The position numbers were made by a program, and so were the translations under genes. A stretch of 64,000 bases of DNA from Mactromeris polynyma (taxonomy: Eukaryota; Mollusca; Bivalvia; Venerida; Mactridae). Below are positions 1 through 11,500 of the stretch, in pieces; positions within the stretch are counted from its first letter, which is position 1, and the number at the start of each line of letters is the position of its first letter. Location of the stretch: NCBI GenBank assembly GCA_032209605.1, contig JASFXZ010000038.1, forward strand, positions 248,001 through 312,000. The letters are read 5' to 3'. The notes under the pieces are model-generated. The model saw nothing but the letters and a program-made list of their open reading frames with translations, was not told the origin of the DNA and did no database searches.

Positions 1-725
1 GCCTGATCATCACTGTATGGTATAGGATGTACAAAAATAACCTGATCTGACCTCCATTACGTATTAGCATAATTTCACAGTTGACTACTTGTCAATATAT
101 ATATCTCCAGCTTTCTATGTGTGAAGTATTACGAATGCACACATGGCATTCTATGACAGCATAGGTTAATATTTTCTCAGACAATGTATAGACACCGATA
201 ATGCATGATTTGCTCTTAGGCATTGATCTAATCTACATAATAGCTGTGTAATATGTTTATGCATCAATGAAATTTTTAAAAGCTATAAATTATCATAATT
301 TGAATATTTAAGTAATCAATAAAGTTATGTCTTGAATTGTGGTGAACTGTTTGACAAGAGTGTTTTGATCAATAATCTACAAGTCAATTTAGTTTTGACT
401 GAAATGCAATATGCATCATTAATAAAGAATAATAAATTCATTCAGTAAATTATAAAAAAAAATATATAGTGGAGTGTAATTTAACCCTTTTTTCTGGGTG
501 ATATGTAATTTTATTAAAATTTCTGTTTATTGTCAGGTTGACACTTAATTAACTCATAGATTGGTATGTTTAGGTCCAACAGAAAAATAATGTTTGTTTC
601 TGGTCCCTGTCAGACTAACTTTCATTTTCTGATTGTAGAATGTTGCTTTGTGATCCATGTGGTTATGAATTGTATTTGTGTATATATGTAGTCTCACATA
701 GGTATCATCATCTACCAAGTCATAT

Positions 726-1205
726 CAGGGGTTCCATTTGACCCTGGAGTTGACTCTTCGACCCAAGGAATTTCCAAAAAGCCACATTTTGACCCACAGG
801 ATTCTGACTGAAGGATCAATTTTTATATGCCCGTTCATAGTAAGGGACGTATTATAGTTTCACCTGCACGGTTTGGCGGCTGGCGTTGTCCGATCAATAA
901 CTTTTGAAGCATTTGTCCAATCATCACCAAATTTGGTCAGAATGTGTATGGGAATAATATCTCGGACAAGTTCGATAACCAGCAATATCACTTGTGTCAT
1001 GCAGGAGTTATTGCCCTTTGATTATAGAAATTACCTGAAATTTGTCTTGTTTTAACTTTGAGCTCTAACAAGGACGGGTATTATTTTGCGACAGTTTGCC
1101 AATCTTGTTCTCTATATTATAGGTATTTGGGTTATAAATTGGTAAATCTGGTCAACATTATCAAAATACCCTTCAGATTCAGCACCTAGTTCAGTTGAAC
1201 CCCTG
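726..1205. mobile_element. CAGGGGTTCCA MITE, copy 1, with a nested insertion
   Basis: Left end CAGGGGTTCCATTTGACCCT and right end AGCACCTAG...TTGAACCCCTG form terminal inverted repeats. About 829-1075 is extra sequence relative to the other copies. That sequence begins CCCGTTCATAG and ends AGGACGGGT and contains the GATCAATAACTTTTGAAG motif of a second dispersed family, so it looks like a nested element. Confidence 0.65.
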
Positions 1206-1978
1206 TCATGTTCGTAATTATGACTCATATGAACTCAAATTTTCCATTTTTTTAGTAACATGTTTATCTTGAGTTTTGTTTAATGTATAATTCATTATTG
1301 TTAGCCTCTGAACTTGGATAGGTCGCCTAGATTGTTTCATTGGATGACCCGTCGGTTATTTACACCAGCATAACTATAAATGATACACCAACATTTATTT
1401 TGGTTGATCTGATGTTGAAGAATACTGGAATGCTGTTTATTTCATGAATAAAACACGAAAAGTAACACCACCCAAATTAAATCCTTGATGTTGTCATTTG
1501 ATATAGCTAGTTTTTGACATGTTTGTTTAAATAATTAACATGTTTATTGGAACATTATAAAATGGCCTTCATGTATTGCAGACAACTCATCTGTATACTA
1601 ATTAACTGACCTTGAGTATTATATATTATACAACCCTAGTCTCTCTACAACAGAGATATTCTGTCTGAAGCACGCACCTAATAGGCCAAAGACTTTTGAA
1701 AGTCATTGTTTAAAAAAACAATAGTGTCTTCAACTTATTATGACATTTGCTTATCTATACTGAAAATGGCCTTGTTAATCTTAAATGAAAGGTTACGGGT
1801 AAATGCTTTTATTCTTATTATGTTAAACTTTATTGTCTGCATTGTCAACTTTTTATTTCAATGTATGTCATTAAAGGGTTAATTAGGTTTGTTCTGTCTG
1901 CAATTTGCTTGTGTGCATATCTAGTGTATGTGCTTATAAATGAAGAAGCAGATAGAATAGTTTCTTACTTTCATCCAA

Positions 1979-2182
1979 CTGGGGTTTAATTTGACCCTGG
2001 AGTTACCCTTTTGACCCCTTGGATTTCCAAAAGGCCACATTTTGACCCTCGGGATTCTGGCTGAATTTTGGATAAATTTTTCTCTAAATGATTCTTAAAG
2101 GATTGTTTGGCAATTAAATAGTAAAGTGCGGTTAAAATTATCAATACGACCATTGATATTCAGCACCTAGTGGAACTCCTGG
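1979..2182. mobile_element. CAGGGGTTCCA MITE, copy 2
   Basis: Degenerate copy of about 200 bp: it shares TTTGACCCTGGAGTT, the 'TTTCCAAAAGGCCACATTTTG' region and the ATTCAGCACCTAGTGGAAC right end with copies 1 and 3. Confidence 0.65.
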
Positions 2183-2845
2183 TATGATACTTTGTTGATT
2201 TTATTTTTAAATTCTTAGAAATGTTAAAATTATTATTTGTTGTTGATATGACAAAATATTCTGCATAGTACATTAGATTTTATTGAAATAAACGATTCAA
2301 AAAAAAGGGCAAATGTTTAAGTTTGAGGCAATCAATGAGAGACTTTGTGTTTAGAGATTATTTTGGGTGACTGACGGAGGTATTGTCATTTTATTGTTAA
2401 TAATAAGTCCAAACATTCTGATATTGCAATAGAATGTGAACACGCAGGACCTTGTGGTGAAAAAATGTAAATCACTTTTAATTAGTTTGAAAAAAATACG
2501 ATGGTACATTTGTGTTAAGAATTCATGTGCTATTTAAAGTTTAATACTAAATGGAATTAACAATTGCATTGTCCAAAAAAAACATTCTTTGGTGAATCAG
2601 TTATTATTAATATAAATCCACTCTTAATTTTTGAACTTCAGCATAATGCTTTTATCATGAATATTAAACAAAATATAGATTTTACTCTTGATAAGTATAA
2701 TAGGCATAGTGATTATAGTTGATGTGAATATTGCATTGAATGAGCTATAAAACATCCTTTGTTAAGCCATTGGAAGAAAAAATCACAGTCACTGAGAGAT
2801 GATTCTATTTGAAGATGGTTAAATGCTTGGTGAGGTTTTTTATCA

Positions 2846-3147
2846 GCAAAGCCGTACTAACATAGTTTTGCTACTTGCATATCAGTATTGTGTAAACCAA
2901 TCAAATCATATGTTAATTAACCACCAATGAAATTTCTCTTCAACCGAACGTTTGTAACCTTGACGCAGATTGGTTAACCTTTTGATAAAGTGTATTGAAA
3001 TCCACTGAATTTCGGTGCATTTACCGAAATCGATTTGGATCTGGAGTTACCAGCAATCGTAACATCTCGGCATTTTTTTATGTTGCCAACAAATCTTTAA
3101 ACTTTCAATTGCGCCGACCATCTTTTTTTCAAGATATTTCTTGTTTA
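2846..3147. repeat. 300-bp dispersed repeat, copy 1
   Basis: Nearly collinear with 20241-20546. Shared landmarks are AGCCGTACTAACAT, GTAAACCAATCAAATC, AGATTGGTTAACCTTT, TTACCGAAATC and the end GACCATCTTTTTTTCAAGAT. No coding capacity. The family type is not recognised. Confidence 0.75.
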
Positions 3148-3179
3148 AAGTTTCTGACATGTTAGTGAATACTGCTGAA

Positions 3180-3340
3180 AGGGATGCGTAGTGGTCAAGG
3201 GGTAGAGTGCCTGACTCCTGATCTGAAGGTCATAAGATTGAGCCCCACATTGAGCGGGTTTGATAACAAACTTCGCAATCCATAAATTTGGTGCAAGTAC
3301 TGGTTGGTAGCCGGGAAGCCGTCATCAAGAATGATTAATA
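3180..3340 (+). mobile_element. tRNA-derived SINE
   Basis: The head resembles a tRNA with A-box-like GCGTAGTGGTCAAGGGGTAG and B-box-like GGTCATAAGATTGAGCCCC. The 3' body contains ACTGGTTGGTAGCC, which recurs in other SINEs of this window. It is not a functional tRNA: the cloverleaf is incomplete. Confidence 0.7.
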
Positions 3341-4649
3341 TAATTTGAAAGAACATGTTTCACAATGAATGTAAAATGAATAAGTTTAAATATGTCTAAT
3401 TTTAAGTGGCAATATGGAACAGAGATTTGCCTGTTTGTTAATGGACATGCATTGAAAAATGTTCACTTGATTGATGCAGCTTTGTTGTAGATGTACAACT
3501 TCAGCATTTTTCATCTATATTATCAGCTTAATGCTGAAGCATTGTATTAACAATGGCTACTTTTGTTTGATTCAGTGAAAAACATCATCACTTGACCCCT
3601 CTCCGACCCCTATTCAGATTGGTATACAATGAGTATGATAATGTATGGATTCATATTGCATACCAGCTGTTCATTAATGAAGTGTTTGTCCTACCCTATT
3701 TGTTGAATTAGCATTCAGGAATTTGTACATTAAATCATGTTGTAAATCAGATGGGGTAAATCCTATGAATTCTTTATACAATTACTTCATACAGTTCTTC
3801 CTTGTTGATGTACTTGAGATAGAAAATAAATTAAAATCTTGGGAGTACAGATAATTCAGTTAAAAGTACAGTATTTTATAATGTCTCCATTATGTATTTG
3901 TCAAATCACTTTAATTACCCATTACCAAAACACTTACCTGTCTCTCTGACTGTCATTGTAGTGCAGTAATTAATTTGTTGCCTATTGATGGGGAGATTAT
4001 AATGACAAACGGTTTGGATTATCATGTCCTAAAAGTGTTTGGTTCTATTCAACCAATAGATATTTGAAATCCTAATCCTTTATGCAGTTTTATTTACGTT
4101 TTATCTATTTCTCATACTACTCAGCATTAAGGGTGTAAATGCGAGTTTTTAGGGTGATTTGTTTGGTTGTATGAATCTTTATAAGTACAGATGTTTTAAC
4201 AGTGTCAGTGTACACAAGATGAGGTTGAAAAGAATATGATTATATATAGAATACAAAGCCTGTGAAAGGCTTATTGTTGGCTGTTTATTCAAGACTGAAA
4301 ATTCCATTCATTTCTTAGGAGAAAGTCTTGAATTCTTATTTTAAAGGGGTGAAATTTATTCAATTGATATATTTTAACATTGATTGTATTGATCAGTAGA
4401 ATTGGTTTTATATAATATAGTATAATATACACACTTTTAATCACAATTTTGTTGTTGTTAATATCGCCCAATATATTTATTTGGGGCCAAACAAACATAA
4501 AGGTTGTGGTTTGTTTGTCTGTCAGAGCTTCTGTTAATGATCAATTTATTCTGTTCTGTTATGTGCAGTTATTTTGTTTGTTTGTTTCGGGCTTTACGCC
4601 ATTTCTCAACAGTATTTTAGTTATATACAGTAGTCTGTTGACCTAATCA

Positions 4650-4875
4650 TCACTCATGTGTTACCAATAAGTACGAACCTGTTCCTCCGCAAGCAACTGA
4701 CAACATCTCCACATAAATCAGAGTTCAGAGGTGGATTTAGACAAATGACTTTGTATGCATTATCTTCAGTCAAATTGTCACGGAAGAAAATCCACCTTGC
4801 CCGGGTTTCGAACCACGACCTCTAAATTAGCAGTCGAGCGCTCTGTTGATGGATATAATCGCGCTGACTTCATTG
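4650..4875 (-). mobile_element. tRNA-derived SINE (reverse)
   Basis: On the minus strand a tRNA-like head (4790-4875, with B-box-like GGTCGTGGTTCGAAACCC) precedes a body containing TGTGGAGATGTTGTCAGTTGC. The body is shared with 10841-11075 and 34145-34320. Confidence 0.7.
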
Positions 4876-7216
4876 TTTGTTGAGGTATAATACTTAATTT
4901 CATGACAAATGCTGTTGTATAAGTTGCATATAATACACCTGGCTCCATATTGTTATGCTCAAATTTGATTATTCTCTCAAATGTTTTGAGACATCCCTCA
5001 GATGCAATTCATTACAAAAATGAGGGAAACTGGTGATTTTGTACACAAATATTTTAGGTTTGTCTGAACCGCACTTACTGCTTGATGATGCTTTGTGAAT
5101 GCAAATTTGGTTGACAAATAAAATAAGCTGATTTGATCCTAAAGAGTTCTCAAAGTCACCCTATTTTGTAAATTTAAACGGTAATGGGGCATGGCCGAAT
5201 TATTATAAAAGATCTCACTAAAGATGCACTGGTGACAAAATATAATATTAAGTATTTTTTTGTCTTTAATTAAAGTGAAGTTTAGCATTCATTATCTACT
5301 TAATCCTTCTCCTAGTACTTTCTCAAGTCCTCAGCAAATAATGTCAGTTTCTAATGATCATATTTAAGGAATTATGTTGAGAGTAACTTACAAGTTACTT
5401 TTAATCACCTGTTAAAATGTACAGTGAATGGAAATGACTTTTATTGAAAGATAAATATTTGGACAGAAATTTCATTAGTCAGACTATGTAAATGTTTCAT
5501 TCTGTATCAAGCTTGAAGCATACAGTATTAGTGTAACGTAAGGCTTAGTTTGTCCGCATATCAATAATTTATTGATTCAAATTTTCATAACTAAAATGAA
5601 CATTTCTACAAAATGGTATTAATCCATTCGTTCAAGTTAGATGGAAAAGTCAGTCTAAAATGACATCAGTAATATTTCTGTATTTACAAAAAATTCTATG
5701 CCAGAATTAAACATATAGCAACTGTACATATATTACCTAATCTTTTGCATTGAAATCAATCAATTTCTTTCATTTTATGGGCTTCAAAATAGACTTTAAT
5801 CACTTTGATGTTTTTTATTCAGGGGCTTAAATTTGTTATAAAATTTAAATTGAGATATGTGTTTTATTTTGAAAATTGTAATGGAACATTAATGTATGGC
5901 GTAACTGTTTAAATATGAATTAAAGTCTGCTGTAAGAATATATTTATTATTCATTAGGCACTGATCACCGAACTAAGACTTGAACAGCATGCCCTAGTTA
6001 ATATGAAATGTATAGAATATCAGATTTTCTGTGTGCTATTGTTTTCACTCAGGGAGACACTCAGTGTTTGTACCTACATTTGTATATATATATATTAGTC
6101 TTTTAAATGTGATAAGAAAACTGGCATTATGAAAATGTTTGCGTACATGGATTTAATCTTCTAACTCACGAGTGCACAAATAATATTGACATTAATGTTA
6201 ATGGGAAATAAAAGTGAAACATGGTGCATGTTTGATTTGTGGTTTGAAAAATGTTTAAGTCATCGAGGATTACATTTTTTTTTGCTCTTCTCCTTTTACA
6301 CTTATCATGGAGTTAAGGGCACTTGAGAGTTCTTTGAGGAATTTTGATGGATATTCTAATTTCACAGCAAGTTCCAAGGGCTACTCTTCAGTTTTTAAGA
6401 TAATTTAAACATGGATAGCTTACTCTTCATTGTGAAGGATAAGTCTTTTCAATAGCCATCTGAATAGACTTTCCATTGGTGTATTGTTGGCTACTTGGAG
6501 TCATTTATATTTTTCATTGTGAAGATAAAATACTTTATAATGAAGTTTGGAGAAAGATTATGGCATGTAAAATGTTTTAATACTATCAGAGTCTCTGGTT
6601 TAAAGCGAGCTTTGATGAATGTATTACAGCCGCAGTAAATAATAGGGAAATATCTGATGAACTTATGCCAATGTTAAATGTTTTCACTGCCTGTTTGTGA
6701 AGTGTATTACTGTGTATACAATCATCATGAGTTTGAAATGCTGAGTTTAAATTAATGGAACACTATAATGGAATATAAATTAATGGAATATTAATAATGG
6801 AACGTTGTGAGTAAGAATCTTAGATGGAATTTAGGAAATAAAAACAACAGGAGTATTACTTTTATGCCATGTAAAATGGTGTTCAGTTTGGAATTATATC
6901 AGCTCTTCCAAAGGGAGGATGAATCTGTATCTGACAGGTTATTTAATGCTTTGTAATGTTGATATGCAGGATTTCTACCTGGATGGGGACGGGTGTCAGA
7001 AATTGTTCACCGGAATTATTGTATGAAAATATCATATTTGCTTATGCTACAATAACATAAGTACATTTATCAAATAGATAAAAAAATAGAACCAATATCA
7101 TAAAATTTATTGAATGTGCAAGAAGAGTTATTTTAACACCACTCAGTATAAATGATATTATGCTTAGGTCAGTTCAATCATGAATCCAGTTTTATCTTGA
7201 AACAATTACTGCAAGT

Positions 7217-8504
7217 ATGAAGACCAGTTTTTCGACATCATACTCCCAGCTGGGTGGTACGACAGGATACTCACCAAATTCTGGTGCTTGGACAAAAATG
7301 CAGATGAAACAACAGAAGCAACTACAGCAGCAGCAACAGCAGCAACAGCAGCACCAACAACAACGAAAACCTCTCGGAAGGAATCGCAAAAAATGGTCAA
7401 AGGAATTATTGGGAGATCCAAATATATATCAGATTTCAGAGCAAGATGAAGGAGAGGATGTTAGTCTTCCTGTGTTAGTGGGTCCTAAACAAGGTAAAAC
7501 ATTGGTAACGAGTGAAGAACACATTAAAAAAGAGACAAATAATGAAAATGAGAGTACTGACAATCGTTTCCCACACGTTCCACATATTATAGTTACGGTT
7601 GAAGAATGTTCTCCTGCATCTAACTCAGACAGTCGGACTGATGTTTCAGACACTACATTACATACACCTGCAATGTTTTTAAGGCCACCTGAATTGAGGT
7701 CAAGTTCTCCTGTATTATCTAAGAGCAACTATTCAATAGCATTGACAAATAAACCACAGAATGTACAAGTTCAAAATATACTACTAGATAATAAAATATT
7801 AGCGGACCATAAACATCTAGTTAATAATTATAAAGGTGTCTTCATCAGGGAAGATACTTCTCTCCAACGTGTTAAAAGAAATCAAAGCATGAAAGCTCAG
7901 GACAGTTCAAGATTTCTAGAATCACCAAGATACAAGCATTTACATGTACCTAAACATGAAACAAGGGTGACTCATGCATCCCAAGAATCTTCTGATTCAC
8001 CTTTCATGTTACCAAAAATACGAGCGTTGAAGTCTCGAAGACAGAAAAGGAAACCGGTGACAGTTTCATTATCTCAAAATCTTGCTAATGCGAAGGCATC
8101 CATCAGGAAAAGATGGAATTTACGATCTTTGAACGAACCAATTACATTTCGTTCTTCCTCTCCAGGATCTGTATCGACGAGAGAAACGGAAGAGTCTAAA
8201 GACAGTCTTAGTACAAACAGAAGTGTTAGTAATGACTATTCAGACAACAGTCCATCATTGGATGAGCTAAGATCAAAGTCTATTAAAGGTATTTTATGCA
8301 ATAACACAGACAATGATAATTATCCAAGAAATGATGATGATTATATTGAAGCATTGAATAAGGAATTACATATGAACTTGAGTCATGTAGATAATGAAGC
8401 TGATAAAGAAAATGGTGAGATATGTGGACATAATGAGGAGATAGGATCTCACAGAAAGAAATGGGTAACGCCAGATCATTGGCCATCACAAGATAGGTCT
8501 ATTG
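7217..8504 (+). CDS. KATNIP: KATNIP exon A (large, polyQ-containing)
   Basis: Residues 1-429. After SYSQLGGTTGY comes a Gln-rich tract near residues 31-49 (CAG/CAA codons at about 7311-7365), then a basic RKPLGRNRKKW segment. The rest is Ser/Asn/Asp-rich and looks disordered. The exon ends at GATTG|GTAAGT-type sequence (donor 8505-8506), leaving one base of a split Asp codon. The open frame continues upstream without stop to 7184, and a CCAG at 7186-7189 in phase 0 is a plausible acceptor, so translation may enter from an earlier exon. Confidence 0.85.
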
Positions 8505-11500
8505 GTAAGTGAAACTAAAATGAAAGCTAGTACTTTTTACTTTTTTTTAAAATGGATTTCTTTTTTATTCACATTGCACATATTTGATGTACAGGAGAGA
8601 TCTGAAGGGTATAAATTGGAGGTGTTAGGAAATATTTTGTTTTAGTGATACACTTGTGTCTTCTTTGAGTAGTGTTATATGCAATATTTAACTTAGTAAT
8701 AGTACTTAATTGAACCACTTGTTCAGTAAGGTACTTGAGGTCTTTGTTAGTATTTACAACAAGCAAGTTGAATGATAACTTGAATGAAATATTCTGTGTT
8801 CAGTGACTGCATTTAGTACAAAATACGACATATGTCAGCGTAGATTGTGCTTGCTTACATTGGTATTCCATAATTGTAGTACCTTATTTTATTGATAATA
8901 GGTAGTGTGAGTTTTTATCTGATCCGGAAAATATCTCTTTTCAATATTAGAAACATTTGAGGAAATCAAGGATATGAAAGCTGTTTTTTATCTATATTGG
9001 CAATCTACATGTTCTATCCCACAGGATTTGGTTCATTAGTTGCTAGGATAAAGTAGGAATAAGAAGTACATAATTAGCATTACTTTACTTATAATCATCT
9101 TGTCTTCTATAATTAATAACCAGATCATGAAAATATCAATACATGCTGGTATATTATGTTTTTTCTATTATCTCAAATGAACAGGCTGGCATTCGAGCTT
9201 ATTTTAGCTCACCTGAGCATGAAGTGCTCAAGGTGAGCTTATCTGATCAGTCTTTTTCCGTCGCCCGTATGTCCGTCATCAATCATTTAAAAAACATCTC
9301 CTCTGAAACCATATGGCAGAATTTTGTCAACAATCATTTAAAAAACGTCTCCTCTGAAACCATATGATAGAATTTCTTGAACATTTGCTGGAAGCTTCAT
9401 GTGGTGACACGCTACAAAAATACAACAAGGCATTGCGATTGATCAACAACAACAAAATGGCCGACTTCCTGTTTCACTTCTAAAACATCTCCACTAAAAC
9501 CACTTTACGGAATTTCACAAAATTTAAGCAAAAGGTTACTATGGTGACACTCTAGAAACATACAACAAGGGGCTTGGATTCGTAAAAAAACATGGCTGCC
9601 AGGGGCATAGCCCCTTAACTTCAAAAATCTTCTTGTCAAAAACTACCAAATCAATTTTGATATAACTAATCACACATATGGTCCTTGAGTGACCCTCTAC
9701 CAAGATTGTTAAAGTTATTTGGATTTGTCAAAAAACATGGCCACCAGGGGCGGAGCCACTTTTCATATATGTGTTATAGTTATTTCACCTGCATGTTCAT
9801 TAGGACTGATCTTCTACCAAGATTGTTCAATTTATTAGGATTCATCAAAAACATGACTGCCATTTATTAGGGGCGGAGCCACTTTTCCTATATGTGTCTA
9901 GTGGAAACTACAAAATCTTATTGTCAAAACTACAGGCTCAATATTGAAATAATTTCACCTAAATGTTCCTTGGGTAACCCTCTACCAAGATTGTTCAGTT
10001 GTGTGATTCACTACAAATACAAACTGTAAATGGCTGCCAGAGGACAGGTCATTTCATGTACATTGTATATACGTTATAATTATAGTATTATTCTTAATCA
10101 AAAGTTTTGCTATCTTTGTGACAAATATAACTTCAACGAAATTTTGCTCCCTGTAACACAGGACCATATATATAGTACCAAACATTTCAGGTGCTCAGGT
10201 GAGAAATTCAGAGCCATCATGGCCCTCTTGTGTACCTACATTTCCACAACAACATTTTGTTACTGTTTTGAATTCATAAACTTGAATTCTGGCTGGATGG
10301 GGTGGTGAAACACCTCTTTGTTCAGTGGACTTTGATGGCTAAATAGTTTTCCCTTGCATAATACATTAATTCAAATAAGTAAGATATTTAAACTCCCTAA
10401 GTATTAGAATGTAAGAAACTAAGCAAGTAATGTGGTAATTTATTTGTGTTACTAAGTCTAGTAAATAGAGAAATCATGCTATTCTAAGGTAAATCTTGCT
10501 GTTTCCAGTTTCATAAAATATGACTGTTGGATGAAAAACATTTTAGTGAATTATTTTTAAACTAATATATTTGCTCAAATATGAAGAATTCAAACAATTT
10601 TAGCTGTCAGTATATGGTAATATTTTTCTTTATCTTAAGGTGCACTTGTAGTTATATTAGTAGTGTTTTTGCTTGATCTGTGACAGTGGTGGTATAGTGT
10701 TTAGATGATATGCCTGTCACTTAGCCTGAACCTCCAGAGTTTGAACTTTACCAAGATCAAGATAGATACTTCCTTATTTACTACATTTAATTAATTAGCA
10801 TGAAAACACAGATGTTCTCTTTTTCATGGTAAATAAACTGCCTGGTTCGCTCATTTGGTGGAGCAGTAGACTGCTAATCTAGAGGTCATAGGTTTGGAAC
10901 CTGGTAAAGGCATTATGCGTTCTTTTGTGACATGTTCACTGAAGATGATGCATCCAAAGTCATTTGTCCTCCTCCTATGAACTCTTGATTTGTGTGGAGA
11001 AGTTATCAGTTGCTTGAAGGAGCAGGTTAGTACTGGTTGGTAACCCAGGAGCACTCCAGGTTAGGTCAACTGACTGCTGTATATAACTGAAAAAACTGTC
11101 TGATGTATGTCAGGTGTTTGGTGACAAGCTTACTTAGAAGGATTTTAAATCAATACAGAGAAGGTTTTATTTTGTCTCTTTACTTTAGCAATGAAATGTA
11201 AATGGAATGATAATAATTAATTTGAAAGCAATTTTATTCTATGTTAAAGTTATTTCAATTGTCACGTATAGGTTTCACTTTCATTTCATTGTGATTATTG
11301 ATTGTCTGATTGTGTGTAATGTGTCGTATTTGAACAATGAACATATATATTTTATAAGTGCTGATACAATTATGTATATGAATAATAAATATAAACTTCA
11401 AGTACTGAATCAGTTTCTCACAGCTTTGTGTGCCTCGCTCAACTGTTTACAAGTTCTATACAGTATGTTTTAATAGAATCCTCCCCAACGAAATATTGTT

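Larger units (their letters stand above)
1..7189. other. Upstream/intronic region, no recognised coding exon
   Basis: No open frame here has recognisable protein content. The stretch holds repeats listed separately: two CAGGGGTTCCA MITEs, one copy of a 300-bp dispersed repeat and two tRNA-SINEs. The first resolved KATNIP exon has an acceptor-like CCAG at 7186-7189 and the family protein is longer than what I assembled. The region is therefore probably intron or 5' gene territory of KATNIP, but I could not find the missing N-terminal exons. Confidence 0.6.

Noticed and set aside
3180..3340. Functional tRNA gene
   Set aside because: A and B boxes are present but there is no complete cloverleaf, and the 3' body recurs elsewhere, so it is a SINE. 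The same applies to the heads at 4790, 10841, 25740, 31250 and 34280.
6896..7020. Possible upstream KATNIP microexons (CTCTTCCAAAGGGAGGATG and GATTTCTACCTGGATGGGG)
   Set aside because: Each has an AG before and GT-like bases after, but tracts are weak and I cannot match the peptides to the family. Left unannotated.
7192..7728. Minus-strand frames with Cys/Ala runs opposite KATNIP exon A
   Set aside because: Antisense shadows of the CAG/CAA polyQ tract and the real plus-strand exon.
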